DNA of 64,000 nt from Pseudotabrizicola sp. Lineage in GTDB: Bacteria; Pseudomonadota; Alphaproteobacteria; Rhodobacterales; Rhodobacteraceae. Position numbers and translations under genes: made by a program. Positions 52,772 through 62,117 of the stretch are shown in pieces. The DNA is taken from positions 62,001 through 126,000 of the forward strand of contig NZ_JAUXOV010000052.1 in assembly GCF_030684215.1 (NCBI RefSeq), read 5' to 3'. The notes below the pieces were generated by a model, which saw only the letters and a list, made by a program, of their open reading frames with translations, was not told the origin of the DNA and made no database searches. How positions within the stretch are numbered: the first letter of the stretch is position 1; the number at the start of each line of letters is the position of its first letter.

Positions 52772-54832
52772 ATGAGCGAAGCCACACGCGAACTGACCGA
52801 AGCCGAGCTTCGGGCGATCGAGGAGGAGTTTGACCCCGAAGCCCGTTTCAGAACGGTCACGCGTCCGGTTGCTTTGTTGTCTGGCGCTTTGCTTTTTGCA
52901 CTATCGGTTTATCACTTCTACACTGCCGGATACGGCATCCCGCGCGCAACGACCCATCGCGGTTTGCACATGGGCGTGTCCCTTTTCTTGATTTTCCTCA
53001 GCTTTTCAGCGATCTCATCCTGGCGCGACAAGACCACTGGCTTTGTTATTCTGGGCTTGCCGGTGCACGACTGGTTTCTTGCCATCGGCGCTGGGGTAAG
53101 CGCGCTTTATGTGCCTTGGGTTTACGATCAATTGGCGTTCCGCATCGGAAATCCGCTGCCGATTGATGTAGTGATGGGCAGCATTTTGCTGGTCACCCTA
53201 CTGGAGGCCGTGCGTCGGTCTATGGGCTGGCCGCTGCCGGTCATTGCGCTGTTGTTCATCGGCTACGCCTATTTTGGCCGGTCGATGCCAGGCATTTTTG
53301 TGCATCCGGGGGCGGATTGGTCGGGGATCGTCAACCACCTCTATCTGTCGTCGCAGGGCGTTTACGGCACTGCGCTGGGCGTTATTGCCACCTATGTCTT
53401 TCATTTTGTGCTGTTCGGGGTGATGGCGCAGAAGATCGGTCTTGGTCAGTTGTTCATCAACCTTGCTACGGCGCTGACCGGGCGTTTTGCCGGGGGGCCT
53501 GCCAAGGTGTCGGTGGTGTCTTCGGCAATGCTCGGCTCTATTTCCGGGTCATCCATTGCCAACACGGTAACCACTGGCGCTTTGACCATTCCGACCATGA
53601 TCAAGATCGGCTTCAAGCGTCACTTCGCGGCGGCGGTTGAAGCGGCGTCATCCACCGGCGGGCAGATCACGCCACCCGTCATGGGGGCGGTCGCCTTTCT
53701 GATGGTAGAATATCTTGGCATTCCGCTGCGCACCATTCTGATCGCGGCCATCGTGCCTGCGTTCATGCATTTCTTTGGCGTGCTGTTTCAGGTGCATCTG
53801 GAGGCAAAGCGCCTTGGCATCAGCGGCCTGCGCAAAGAAGAACTGCCGAACGCCATCAAGGTGCTGCGCGAAGGTTGGCTGTCGGTGCTGCCGTTGGTCT
53901 TGTTGGTCTGGATGTTGATGTCAGGCCGCACGCCGTTCCTGTCGGCGTTCTGGGCAATTACCGCGTGCATCGCGGTCTATGCCATTCAGCGGGTCATGGC
54001 GTCAGGGGTGACCGAAGGGGCAAAGGAATTTGTCGTTGGCATTTTCGAGGGCTTTGTGTCGGGTGCAAAAAGCTCACTTTCTGTCACGGCTGCGGCGGCA
54101 CTGGTTGGTGTTGTGATCGGTGTGGTCACTCTGACCGGTATCGGCTTCAAAATCGCCTTTATGCTGACCAGTCTGGCGCAGGATTGGGCTGTCTCGGCCC
54201 ATGGTTTTCTGGGCATCCTGCCGTTTGAGCTGTTCAGCATTCAAACACTTGCTCTGCTGTTCACGCTGATGATGACGGCTGTGGTCTGTATCCTGATGGG
54301 CTGCGGCATTCCGACGACGGCGAATTACATCATCATGGTGGCCGTTGCCGCCCCCGTGCTGAGCATGATGAATGTCGAACCCTTGGTGGCGCATTTCTTT
54401 GTGTTCTACTTCGGCGTGCTGGCTGATGTGACGCCGCCTGTCGCGCTTGCCGCCTATGCTGCGTCAGGTATTGCCGGGGCGAATGCGTTCAAGGCCGGGA
54501 ACACAGCGTTCCGCCTGTCGATGGGCAAGGCTTTGGTGCCGTTCATGTTCGTGTTCTCGCCATCGCTGTTGCTGGTCACTGATGGCTTCACTTGGGGGTC
54601 TTTCGCGCTGGCCTTTACGGGGGCGGTTCTCGGAATTATCGCGCTTTCCGCCGCGATCACCAATTGGCTGATGTCCCCCTTGCTGAAGATTGAACGGGTT
54701 TTGCTGCCAATCGCCGCGCTTTTGATGATCGCGCCAGAACTCATCTCAACCGCGATGGGCGCCTCTATTCTGGGCGCGGTTGCGTTGCGTCAGTGGCTTG
54801 GTGGTCGCCCGAACGCGGCGGCCACTGCGTGA
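52772..54832 (+). CDS. TRAP transporter permease, fused DctQ and DctM domains (TAXI-associated)
   Basis: A permease of 686 residues. An N-terminal cytosolic stretch of about 30 residues is followed by a small-subunit-like part and, from about 130, the large DctM-like transport domain. Motifs of the latter include SSAMLGSISGSSIANTVTTG and STGGQITPPVMGAVAFLM, and near the end MGCGIPTTANYIIMV and DVTPPVALAAYAASGI. The fusion of both membrane subunits is the rule for TAXI systems. It uses a sodium gradient in the family. It follows the receptor gene after an 88-base gap that contains a hairpin. Confidence 0.92.
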   Translation: MSEATRELTEAELRAIEEEFDPEARFRTVTRPVALLSGALLFALSVYHFYTAGYGIPRATTHRGLHMGVSLFLIFLSFSAISSWRDKTTGFVILGLPVHDWFLAIGAGVSALYVPWVYDQLAFRIGNPLPIDVVMGSILLVTLLEAVRRSMGWPLPVIALLFIGYAYFGRSMPGIFVHPGADWSGIVNHLYLSSQGVYGTALGVIATYVFHFVLFGVMAQKIGLGQLFINLATALTGRFAGGPAKVSVVSSAMLGSISGSSIANTVTTGALTIPTMIKIGFKRHFAAAVEAASSTGGQITPPVMGAVAFLMVEYLGIPLRTILIAAIVPAFMHFFGVLFQVHLEAKRLGISGLRKEELPNAIKVLREGWLSVLPLVLLVWMLMSGRTPFLSAFWAITACIAVYAIQRVMASGVTEGAKEFVVGIFEGFVSGAKSSLSVTAAAALVGVVIGVVTLTGIGFKIAFMLTSLAQDWAVSAHGFLGILPFELFSIQTLALLFTLMMTAVVCILMGCGIPTTANYIIMVAVAAPVLSMMNVEPLVAHFFVFYFGVLADVTPPVALAAYAASGIAGANAFKAGNTAFRLSMGKALVPFMFVFSPSLLLVTDGFTWGSFALAFTGAVLGIIALSAAITNWLMSPLLKIERVLLPIAALLMIAPELISTAMGASILGAVALRQWLGGRPNAAATA

Positions 54833-54851
54833 TGCCACAGCACCGCACCCA

Positions 54852-54873
54852 CCCCGCATTTGATCTTGCGGGG
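54852..54873 (+). terminator. Terminator-like hairpin after the TAXI-TRAP operon
   Basis: CCCCGCA pairs with TGCGGGG around an 8-base loop, 19 bases after the permease stop, in the 96-base gap between convergent genes. No T-run follows. Confidence 0.55.
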
Positions 54874-54928
54874 CGGGGGCATTTCCCTGCCAAGGGTTGT
54901 AGCCGGAAGTGGGCTTGCCGGGTTGCGC

Positions 54929-55858
54929 TTAGAGGGTCTTGATCCGGTCTCGGAACCGGGCGGCACCGTCAACAATGTGGTCCAGAATCACCTCTACCGC
55001 CCAGTGCTTTTCTGCGATGTCGTAGGGGATAGTCCGGCTGTGAACACAATCAAACGTGCCAATCCGCCGGTGATAATGTTTGGCCAGCTTGGGGTAGCCC
55101 ATGCCTTCGGACATGGCGGACAGCACAAGGAACGTGTCCAGTTCCGCAGCAAGTGCCGGATGATCGCGCCCATGGTCCACCAGCCAGCGATACAGGTCGG
55201 GATGAAAGTTGTTCATCACGCCCGAAAACCCATGCCCGCCCGCCTGAATCGCTGGCCATGCAATAGCGGCATTGGCGTTGTTGATCGCCAAGGGCGTGCC
55301 AGCGACCAGCTTTAGCCGCCGCTTTACATCCTCCAGATCGCAGGTCACGTCTTTCAGGAACGCAAAACGCCCGCTTTGCGCGCACCAGCTTACCTCGTCA
55401 TCCGTCAGCAGGCGGCGATAGGGGGCGGGGCATTCATACAGCCCCAGCGCCATGTCAGAGGGTAGTGCTGTCAGCAGATCATCCATGCGGGCACGAAAGA
55501 CTGTGCTGTCTTCATCGGCCGCTGCCAGTCGGTTTGTGACCAGAACCACCGCATCCACGCCCACATCGGCCGCTGCGCGCAACTCGGCCTTTTGATCGTC
55601 CATCGAAACCGATATGTGCCCCGACGCGACCACCGGCACGCGTCCGGCCACATGTTCAACCGTGAACCGCGCCAGATCACGCCGTTCGTCTAGCGACAAG
55701 AACAGCATTTCCGATGATTGGCACACCGCGAACAATCCGTGTGAGCCGTTGTCGATATACCAGTCGATCAGCCGGGCGTATCCATCCCAGTCAATCGTGT
55801 TGTCCGGTTTGAACGGCGTGATAACGACTGGGAAAATACCCTGCATGGCGTGCGACAT
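54929..55858 (-). CDS. DapA-family (class I pyruvate-type) aldolase/dehydratase
   Basis: A TIM-barrel lyase of 309 residues of the dihydrodipicolinate synthase/N-acetylneuraminate lyase family. The Schiff-base lysine is in FAFLKDVTCD (about 168) and the catalytic tyrosine in LGLYECPAPY (about 140). The GTTGE segment that orients the keto acid in DapA reads CQSSEM instead, so this is not lysine biosynthesis. The neighbours are TRAP permease genes, a GntR regulator and mannonate dehydratase. A role on a keto-deoxy sugar acid (for example 2-keto-3-deoxygluconate) is therefore likely but not proven. It is the last gene of the operon dctP-dctQ-dctM-dapA-like. Confidence 0.82.
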   Translation of the reverse strand: MSHAMQGIFPVVITPFKPDNTIDWDGYARLIDWYIDNGSHGLFAVCQSSEMLFLSLDERRDLARFTVEHVAGRVPVVASGHISVSMDDQKAELRAAADVGVDAVVLVTNRLAAADEDSTVFRARMDDLLTALPSDMALGLYECPAPYRRLLTDDEVSWCAQSGRFAFLKDVTCDLEDVKRRLKLVAGTPLAINNANAAIAWPAIQAGGHGFSGVMNNFHPDLYRWLVDHGRDHPALAAELDTFLVLSAMSEGMGYPKLAKHYHRRIGTFDCVHSRTIPYDIAEKHWAVEVILDHIVDGAARFRDRIKTL

Positions 55859-55890
55859 TCGAAGCGTCCTTGAAAACGTGGGGATTGGGT

Positions 55891-57186
55891 TCAGCCTGCG
55901 TAACCAAAGGCGCGAGGCAGCATCAGGGTAAGATCCGGCACAAGGATCATGGTCAGCAGTGCCAGCATCAGCACGCCCAGAAACGGCCAGACCTCACGGA
56001 TGATCTCGGCCAGCGGGATGCGGGTCACGGCATTAATAACAAACAATAAAATGCCATACGGCGGCGTAATAAGCCCGATCATGCAGTTCACAATGGCCAC
56101 CACTCCGAAATGCACCAGATCAATGCCAAGCTCGCGGCAACTGGGAATGAACAGCGGAATGATCACCAGAATGATGGTGGAGGCATCAAGGAAACATCCC
56201 AGCAGCAACAGCAGCAGATTGATGCACAGCAAGAAGACCAGCGGGTGAATATCAAGACCCACAAGCGCCTGCGCCACAACGCCGGGAATGTTCTCGGACG
56301 CGACGATATAGTTCAGGATCAGCGCACCGCCGATCACCAGACCCACAGCCGCCGAAGACCGGGCGCTGTTGACCAGAATCTCGTAGAAATTTGCCAGTGT
56401 GAGCGACCGGTAGAACACCGCAGCAAGGATCAGCGCATAGAATGCGGCGACAGCAGCGGCCTCTGTCGGGGTCGTGACGCCGCCATAGATGCCATAAAGC
56501 AAAATGGCGGGCATCAGTAGTGCGGGGCCTGCGTTGAGGGTGATGCGTGGCAACTCGCGCAGCGGCACAGGATCGTCTTTGGCAAAACCGCGACGGTGCG
56601 AAATCCACGCGTTCATGCCCATCAGCACACCGCCCATGAACAGCCCCGGCACAATGCCACCCAGAAACAGGAACCCGATCGAGGTGTTTGACACCAGTGC
56701 ATACAGCACCATCGGAATTGACGGCGGAATGATTGGGCCAATGGTGGCTGATGCTGCCGTAATCGCCGCCGCATAGCCGCGCGTATAATGACCGGATTTC
56801 ACCATCATCTCGATGATCAGTTTGCCAATCCCTGCCGCGTCCGCAACCGCCGAGCCTGACATGCCGGAAAATACCAACGACGCCATCACATTGACATGGC
56901 CAAGCCCACCGCGAAACCGCCCGACAATCGCAATGCAAAACTGCAAGAGACGGTCCGAAACGGTGCCAGCGTTCATGATATTGGCCGCCACAATGAACAG
57001 CGGCACCGCCAGCAGGATAAAACTTTGATATAGCCCATCCATCAACACTTTGCCGCTGACACCAATACTTTGCCCCGCCGCCGCCAGATAGGCGATTGAA
57101 GCAACAAGAATGGCATAGGCAATTGGCGTGCCCATGGCCGCCAACCCCATCAGGGTGACAAGGCAGAGAAGAAATTCAAAACTCAT
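55891..57186 (-). CDS. TRAP transporter large permease DctM (system 1)
   Basis: The 12-helix transport subunit, 431 residues. It starts MSFEFLLCLVTLMGLAAMGT and contains FSGMSGSAVADAAGIG (about 98-113), AASATIGPIIPPSIPMVLYA and IGLITPPYGILLFV, all family motifs. The ATG at 57186 is chosen because it overlaps the dctQ stop by 4 bases; the much longer frame has no homology. With the small subunit and receptor it forms a sodium-coupled sugar-acid or carboxylate importer. Confidence 0.93.
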   Translation of the reverse strand: MSFEFLLCLVTLMGLAAMGTPIAYAILVASIAYLAAAGQSIGVSGKVLMDGLYQSFILLAVPLFIVAANIMNAGTVSDRLLQFCIAIVGRFRGGLGHVNVMASLVFSGMSGSAVADAAGIGKLIIEMMVKSGHYTRGYAAAITAASATIGPIIPPSIPMVLYALVSNTSIGFLFLGGIVPGLFMGGVLMGMNAWISHRRGFAKDDPVPLRELPRITLNAGPALLMPAILLYGIYGGVTTPTEAAAVAAFYALILAAVFYRSLTLANFYEILVNSARSSAAVGLVIGGALILNYIVASENIPGVVAQALVGLDIHPLVFLLCINLLLLLLGCFLDASTIILVIIPLFIPSCRELGIDLVHFGVVAIVNCMIGLITPPYGILLFVINAVTRIPLAEIIREVWPFLGVLMLALLTMILVPDLTLMLPRAFGYAG

Positions 57187-57746
57187 GGCTTGACCCGTTC
57201 TTCGCCGGGCAGGATCGGTTCTTCGACACCGTACCGAAAGGCGCTCCAGACCTGCCAGAAATACCGGGCAGCAACAGCCAGCAGAAACACGATATAGATG
57301 ACATATACATCGCGCATCCTGATCCAGTCGCCAAACAGATCGCCTAGTGTTGCGGTCTTTTTCAGGCGCAAAATCATGAACCTGTCCCAAGTGGGCGAGA
57401 GCGAGGCCAATAGCGCGATTGCGATGGCAAGGCCGGTGATGATGGCAAAAACCTTGCGCACATGCGGCGGCACGGCAAGGTATAGAATGTCAAAGGTCAC
57501 ATGATCATTCTGGCGTACAACAAAGGCGTTGCCCCAAAAAATCAGCCAGACCCAGAGGGCTAGACAGAATTCCAGCGTCCAGCCATAGTTCATCGGTTGC
57601 AGCCATGGCATGTTGACCGCCACCCATTCCATCCGAGCCGTGTAGCGCACAACAACTTGCAAGATGAACGTGGCAAACATTGCCGCCATAAGGGCGGCTG
57701 CAAAGGCTTCAGCCCCGGTCCGGAGCAGCGATTGAAGTCGGATCAC
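57183..57746 (-). CDS. TRAP transporter small permease DctQ (system 1, GTG start)
   Basis: The four-helix small subunit, 187 residues. GTG at 57746 is the start: GGAGG lies 7 bases before it, while the frame upstream reads antisense-like sequence across the receptor gene end. The first helix is FAAALMAAMFATFILQVVVR and LWVWLIFWGNAFVVRQNDHV contains the family's typical RxxxHV-type turn. The protein ends with an acidic-basic tail. It precedes dctM with a 4-base overlap. Confidence 0.88.
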   Translation of the reverse strand: MIRLQSLLRTGAEAFAAALMAAMFATFILQVVVRYTARMEWVAVNMPWLQPMNYGWTLEFCLALWVWLIFWGNAFVVRQNDHVTFDILYLAVPPHVRKVFAIITGLAIAIALLASLSPTWDRFMILRLKKTATLGDLFGDWIRMRDVYVIYIVFLLAVAARYFWQVWSAFRYGVEEPILPGEERVKP

Positions 57747-57793
57747 GGCATTCCTCCGGCTTGGGGCGTGCAGGACTACGAGAAAGAGAAAAA

Positions 57794-57824
57794 TGGCCGG
57801 AGAGCGGGAGCAGCCCTCCGGCCA
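57794..57824 (-). terminator. Terminator-like hairpin between dctP and dctQ (system 1)
   Basis: On the minus strand TGGCCGGAG pairs with CTCCGGCCA around a 13-base loop and is followed directly by TTTTTCTCTTT. This is a good intrinsic terminator placed inside the operon, so most transcripts probably stop after dctP. Confidence 0.8.
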
Positions 57825-57834
57825 GCGCTTTGGG

Positions 57835-58851
57835 TCAGTTGCCCAGCGCGTTGATTTGGTCCAGAACGCCTTCGGGCCATGCTTTTGCAAATTCCGAACC
57901 GACATACTGCGCCTGAACATGGGTGCGGAAGGCATCCAGATCCGGCTCGTATACATCAAGACCCTGCTCTTTCAGGAAGCTGACAAGCTCTTCTTCCTTG
58001 GCAAGCTGGCCTGTGCGACCGGATTCGGCAGCATCATCGGCGGCCTTTTGCGTTGCCGCTTGCTGTTCTGGCGTCATCTTGTCCCACAGCGCCTTTGAGA
58101 AGGCGATGTAGTTCAGGTCCACCAGATGCGCGGTCAGGCTGACCTGTTTTGTCACCTCGTAGAACTTGGCATCAACCACCGTTGGCAGCGGATTGTCCTG
58201 ACCGTCAACCGATCCGGTCTGCAGCGCGGTGTAGATCTCGGTAAAGGCCATTGGCGTCGGGTTGGCGCCAATCGCACGGCCCAGGAACTGCCACGCATCC
58301 GAACCCGGCATCCGCAGGTTTACGCCGTTCAGATCGGCCGGGGTCATCACATCCTTTTCAGCGCGCGGAAAGCGCAGGTTGACGTGGCGCTTGCCCAGAT
58401 ACATGACCGACAGCAGTTTGACGCCCAGCTCATCCTCGACCTTTTGCTTGAAAGGGTCCATCAGCGCGTCGTTGAAGACTGCGACCTGATGTTCGGCACT
58501 TTGATGCACATAGCCGGTGGCAAAGATCGAAAACTCGGGGAAGAAGTTTGCCAACTCTTGCGCCGAGGCAATCGACATCTCCAGATCGCCCGAAGCAATC
58601 GCTTCAAGCTCTGAGCCTTGGGCGATCAGCGACGCGTTGTAATGCGGCTGGTAGGTCGCAAATTCGGAAATTGCCGGACCAAAGACACTGGCCAGCGCGA
58701 CAGATCGCTGGTCTGTGTCTGATGCCGGGGTAGACATGCGGATAACCGGCTTATCCTGTGCCGAGGCGGCAAAGGGTGCAAGGCTGGCGGCGAATAGGGC
58801 AAACGCCCCTGCGGACGCCATGAAGACCCGGCGTGTCAATTGAAGTGTCAT
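57835..58851 (-). CDS. TRAP transporter solute receptor DctP (system 1)
   Basis: A periplasmic receptor of 338 residues with a signal peptide (MTLQLTRRVFMASAGAFALF, cut near ASAQD). The conserved arginine for the carboxylate of the ligand is in GVNLRMPGSDAW (about 165), and GSVDGQDNPLPTVV (about 205) is a further family motif. The ATG at 58851 is preceded by GGGAGGAG. The ligand is not visible, but the sugar-acid genes next to it and the shared regulator suggest an aldonate or uronate. The divergent gntR-type gene lies 169 bases away. Confidence 0.92.
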   Translation of the reverse strand: MTLQLTRRVFMASAGAFALFAASLAPFAASAQDKPVIRMSTPASDTDQRSVALASVFGPAISEFATYQPHYNASLIAQGSELEAIASGDLEMSIASAQELANFFPEFSIFATGYVHQSAEHQVAVFNDALMDPFKQKVEDELGVKLLSVMYLGKRHVNLRFPRAEKDVMTPADLNGVNLRMPGSDAWQFLGRAIGANPTPMAFTEIYTALQTGSVDGQDNPLPTVVDAKFYEVTKQVSLTAHLVDLNYIAFSKALWDKMTPEQQAATQKAADDAAESGRTGQLAKEEELVSFLKEQGLDVYEPDLDAFRTHVQAQYVGSEFAKAWPEGVLDQINALGN

Positions 58852-58973
58852 TTGTTTACTCCTCCCAGAATATATCGTTGCAGGCGCATACCGCCCCTTT
58901 GGCCCTTTGACAGCCCGGCCTTGCTGTGCCGTGCCCCCTGCCGAAGTTGGCAACATTGTGCTTACCCTCACCG

Positions 58974-58989
58974 CACTAACATGTTAGTG
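58974..58989. promoter_or_regulatory. Perfect 16-bp palindrome: candidate operator of the GntR regulator
   Basis: CACTAACATGTTAGTG is fully palindromic. It lies in the gap between the divergent dctP and gntR-type genes, 31 bases before the regulator start. A further half-site GATGTTAG follows at 58991-58998. Confidence 0.75.
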
Positions 58990-59020
58990 TGATGTTAGCA
59001 ATGGGTCAGTGGGCCACAGA

Positions 59021-59746
59021 ATGTCTGAACCGATCGTCACACATCAAAAAGCGCTGCACCGTGAGGCGCACCAGACGGCGGGCGAACCTTCGCTTCGGCA
59101 GATCGCCTATGACCGAATTGAGGAGCTTCTGAACTGGGGTCGGGTGCGACCGGGCCAGATCATTTCGCAGCGTGAGCTGATGGACATGACCGGCGTCACG
59201 CTTGGGTCTGTGCGCGAAGCTGTGCCGCGATTTGAGGCTGAAGGACTGCTGCAAACCTTGCCGCAGCGCGGGCTAATGGTGCCAAGTCTGGACGTAAGCT
59301 TTATTCGAGAAGCCTATCAGATGCGGCGGTTGATAGAGCTGGGGGCTGTCCCTGACATTCTGGCGCGGCTGGACCGTGCGACCATAACCGAATGGATTGA
59401 TTGGCACCTTGTGACCCAAGCCCAGCTTGGTCGGGATGACGAGTCAGATCTGGCCGAGGTTCTGCGTGATTTTCAGCTTTATGATTGGGATATGCACGCG
59501 CAGATGGTCAACACGATGGAAAATCGTCTTATTTCCAACGTCTACCGCGTGACTGCCATCAAGATTCGTATGGTCGCCCAGTCGCGGGTGCGGGTTACGC
59601 GGCAGAATGCAACCCGCGTGATCAAGGAACACCTTGGCTTCTTGATCCCGATGCTGAACGGAGAGTCTGAAAACGCTGTGCAGGCGTTGTCGCATCACAT
59701 TGATCAGTCGTTGACGCTGGCGCTTGGCGGTGTGCTTCAGGGCTGA
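59021..59746 (+). CDS. GntR family regulator with FCD domain
   Basis: A regulator of 241 residues. The winged HTH spans about 20-85: LRQIAYDRIEELLNWGRVRPG, then GVTLGSVREAVPRFEAEGL with the recognition helix and LPQRGLMVP as the wing. The FCD effector domain follows from about 90, with metal ligands probably from DWDMHAQMVN and the two histidines of LSHHIDQS. ATG at 59021 is preferred; a GTG at 59009 is also in frame. It lies between two sugar-acid operons and next to a perfect palindrome, so it likely represses one or both in the absence of a uronate-type effector. Confidence 0.88.
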   Translation: MSEPIVTHQKALHREAHQTAGEPSLRQIAYDRIEELLNWGRVRPGQIISQRELMDMTGVTLGSVREAVPRFEAEGLLQTLPQRGLMVPSLDVSFIREAYQMRRLIELGAVPDILARLDRATITEWIDWHLVTQAQLGRDDESDLAEVLRDFQLYDWDMHAQMVNTMENRLISNVYRVTAIKIRMVAQSRVRVTRQNATRVIKEHLGFLIPMLNGESENAVQALSHHIDQSLTLALGGVLQG

Positions 59747-59753
59747 TGACGAT

Positions 59754-59774
59754 GCCGGGGCGCTGCGCCCCGGC
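59754..59774. terminator. Bidirectional hairpin between gntR-type gene and uxuA
   Basis: GCCGGGGCG pairs perfectly with CGCCCCGGC around CTG in the 45-base gap between convergent stops. It is very stable but has no T-run on either side. Confidence 0.65.
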
Positions 59775-59791
59775 AGTCCGCACGCTTCGGT

Positions 59792-61009
59792 TTACCCCGC
59801 TGCCGTGACCTTCGGATGTGAAAGCGCTGTCATGATACCGCGCAATTCGGCCAGGCCTTTCAGTCGGCCAATGGCGGGATAGCCCGGTTGCGCCTTGCGG
59901 GTCTGGTCATCCAGAATATCCTGCCCATGATCAGGCCGCATCGGGATCTGCCAATCGGCCCGCCCCGCTGCCTTGCGCCGGGTCTGTTCGGCCAGAACAG
60001 CGGCGATCATGGCCACCATATCGGTATTGCCCTCCAGATGAGCGGCCTCGTGGAACGACCCGCCCAAATGGCGATCTTCCAGGGCCACATTGCGCAGATG
60101 CAGAAAATGTACCCGGTCGCCCAGCCGCTTCATCATGCCTGGCAAATCATTGTCGGCGCGTGCGCCCAAAGACCCGGTGCAAAGCGTGATGCCATTGGCA
60201 GGAAGATCAACCGCGGTCATTACCGTCTTGTAGTCGGCTTCAGTTGACATGATGCGGGGCAGACCCATCAGCGGGAATGGTGGGTCATCAGGGTGGCAGC
60301 ACAGTCGAATGCCGATCTCTTGCGCCAACGGGCTGACCTCGGCCAGAAAATCAATCAGGTGGCCGCGCAGCTTTTGCGCGGAGATATTGTCGTAATGCGC
60401 AAGATGTGTCTTCACATCCTCCATCGACATCCGCTCTGCAGAACCGGGTAGGCCAAAGACGACGTTGCCGCATAGTTCCTGTTTGCGGGCCTCGGTCATG
60501 GCGGCAAATCGCGCGCGGGCGGCTTCGGTCACTTCGGCGCTGTAATCAGCGTCTACTCCATTGCGTTGCAGCAGGAACAGATCAAAGGCCGCAAAGTCGA
60601 TCGCGTCATAGCGCATGCAGGTCGCCCCATTGGCCAGACGGTAGGCCAGATCGGTGCGTGTCCAGTCAAGGATCGGCATGAAGTTGTAGCAGATCACCTG
60701 AATCCCTGCATCGCGCAGGTTCCGCATCGAGGTTTTCCAGTTCTCGATATGCGCTTTCCAGTCACCCGTCTGCCGCTTGATATCCTCTGACACAGGCAGG
60801 CTTTCGACCACCTCCCATTTCAGGCCCGACGGCGCGCCATCTTTCATCAGCGCCAGATCGGCCTGTCGCTGGGCAATCTCGGCCGGGGTCCAGACTGTTC
60901 CGGTGGGCACATGATGCAAAGCTGTCACAACGCCTTCGACGCCTGCTTGCAGCATGTCGTCGATAGACACCATATCCTTCGGACCAAACCAGCGCCACGT
61001 TTGTCTCAT
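59792..61009 (-). CDS. uxuA: Mannonate dehydratase
   Basis: UxuA dehydrates D-mannonate to 2-keto-3-deoxygluconate. The 405 residues match the family. Seen are MRQTWRWFGPKD at the start, ALHHVPTGTVW, CYNFMPILDWTRTDL (about 105-120), LCCHPDDPPFPLMGLPRI with likely metal ligands (about 237-255), and CTGSLGARADND. It is the last gene of the minus-strand operon dctP-dctQ-dctM-dehydrogenase-uxuA, 30 bases after the dehydrogenase stop. Its partner UxuB (fructuronate reductase) is not in the window. Confidence 0.95.
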   Translation of the reverse strand: MRQTWRWFGPKDMVSIDDMLQAGVEGVVTALHHVPTGTVWTPAEIAQRQADLALMKDGAPSGLKWEVVESLPVSEDIKRQTGDWKAHIENWKTSMRNLRDAGIQVICYNFMPILDWTRTDLAYRLANGATCMRYDAIDFAAFDLFLLQRNGVDADYSAEVTEAARARFAAMTEARKQELCGNVVFGLPGSAERMSMEDVKTHLAHYDNISAQKLRGHLIDFLAEVSPLAQEIGIRLCCHPDDPPFPLMGLPRIMSTEADYKTVMTAVDLPANGITLCTGSLGARADNDLPGMMKRLGDRVHFLHLRNVALEDRHLGGSFHEAAHLEGNTDMVAMIAAVLAEQTRRKAAGRADWQIPMRPDHGQDILDDQTRKAQPGYPAIGRLKGLAELRGIMTALSHPKVTAAG

Positions 61010-61039
61010 GTTTGCATCTTTCCGTCTGAAGCGCCGCGT

Positions 61040-62110
61040 CTATACGCTGGCAAAAGAGAGTTGAACTTTGACCGATATTGCACGGTCGCGGGCGGCTTCA
61101 AAGGCTGCAAGCGCCTTGTCTGCGGGATATGTTGCGGTGATCATCGGGGTTGGGTCAATCGCGCCGGATCCGATCAGGGCGACAGCTTCGGCAAATTCCA
61201 CATCGAACCGTTGTGAGCCGACGAACAGGATCTCCTTGCCGACCATTACGTTCAGCGGCATCAACGTTGGTCCGGCCACCCCCACCTGCACCAGCGTTCC
61301 GCGTGGTCGCAGACAGGCTACCGCGTCACCGATTGCAGGGGCCGCGGCCGAGCATTCAAAGACCAGATCAACGCCGCCCTTTCCAGATGTCCATGGTGCC
61401 AACCCGTCCGGGTCTTTGGCTGTGTTGATCGCATGATCGGCCCCCATCAGGCGCGCTATGGCCAGTGTGCCATCCTGAATATCAGTCACGATAATCTTGG
61501 CGGCCCCCCGTTGGCGGGCAATCGCTACACACAACGCACCGATCGGCCCTGCGCCGGTGACCAGCACCGTTTTGCCCGACAGATTGCCGCCAACCGCCTC
61601 GCCCCGATTGGCGGCGTGCAGGCAGACGGCCAACGGTTCAGCACAGGCGGCGGCACCGGGGTTGGTGCCTTCGGGCAGCACAAAGCACTGACCCGCCCCA
61701 ATCACCACCAGATCGCGGAACATGCCTTGCTGATGCGGCAGATACATGGCCGAGCCATTGAACCTCATCGCAGTGCAATGAATGGTCAGTCCGACTTGGC
61801 AAAACGCGCAAGCGCCGCAGGGTTGCGATGGATTCATCGCAACCAGCTGGCCCACCTTCAGACCGGTTACACCTTTGCCCAGCGCGTCAATCCGGCCCGC
61901 TGCTTCATGCCCCAGAATGATCGGTTCGCGCACGCGGATGGTGCCGATGCCGCCGTCCAGCCAATAGTGCAGATCAGACCCGCAGATACCGCCAGCCAGT
62001 ACCGCAACCCGCACCTCACCCGGTCCGGGCGCTTCTATCGCGCGTGTCTCCAGTCTCAGATCATCCTGCCCATGCAGGCAGACAACACAGTTTTCCGAAT
62101 GGTTGGTCAT
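61040..62110 (-). CDS. Zinc alcohol dehydrogenase, L-idonate/L-gulonate 5-dehydrogenase type
   Basis: A medium-chain dehydrogenase of 356 residues. Catalytic zinc ligands are in GGICGSDLHYWLDGG (Cys, about 43) and LGHEAAGRI (His-Glu, about 67). Structural zinc cysteines are in PSQPCGACAFCQVGLTIHC (about 98-112). The NAD turn is VTGAGPIGAL. DLHYWLDGGIG is typical of L-idonate 5-dehydrogenases. In described L-gulonate pathways a related enzyme forms D-fructuronate, which UxuB and UxuA convert further. With uxuA next to it, L-gulonate is at least as likely as L-idonate. The gene is 7 bases after dctM. Confidence 0.85.
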   Translation of the reverse strand: MTNHSENCVVCLHGQDDLRLETRAIEAPGPGEVRVAVLAGGICGSDLHYWLDGGIGTIRVREPIILGHEAAGRIDALGKGVTGLKVGQLVAMNPSQPCGACAFCQVGLTIHCTAMRFNGSAMYLPHQQGMFRDLVVIGAGQCFVLPEGTNPGAAACAEPLAVCLHAANRGEAVGGNLSGKTVLVTGAGPIGALCVAIARQRGAAKIIVTDIQDGTLAIARLMGADHAINTAKDPDGLAPWTSGKGGVDLVFECSAAAPAIGDAVACLRPRGTLVQVGVAGPTLMPLNVMVGKEILFVGSQRFDVEFAEAVALIGSGAIDPTPMITATYPADKALAAFEAARDRAISVKVQLSFASV

Positions 62111-62117
62111 AATCGCC

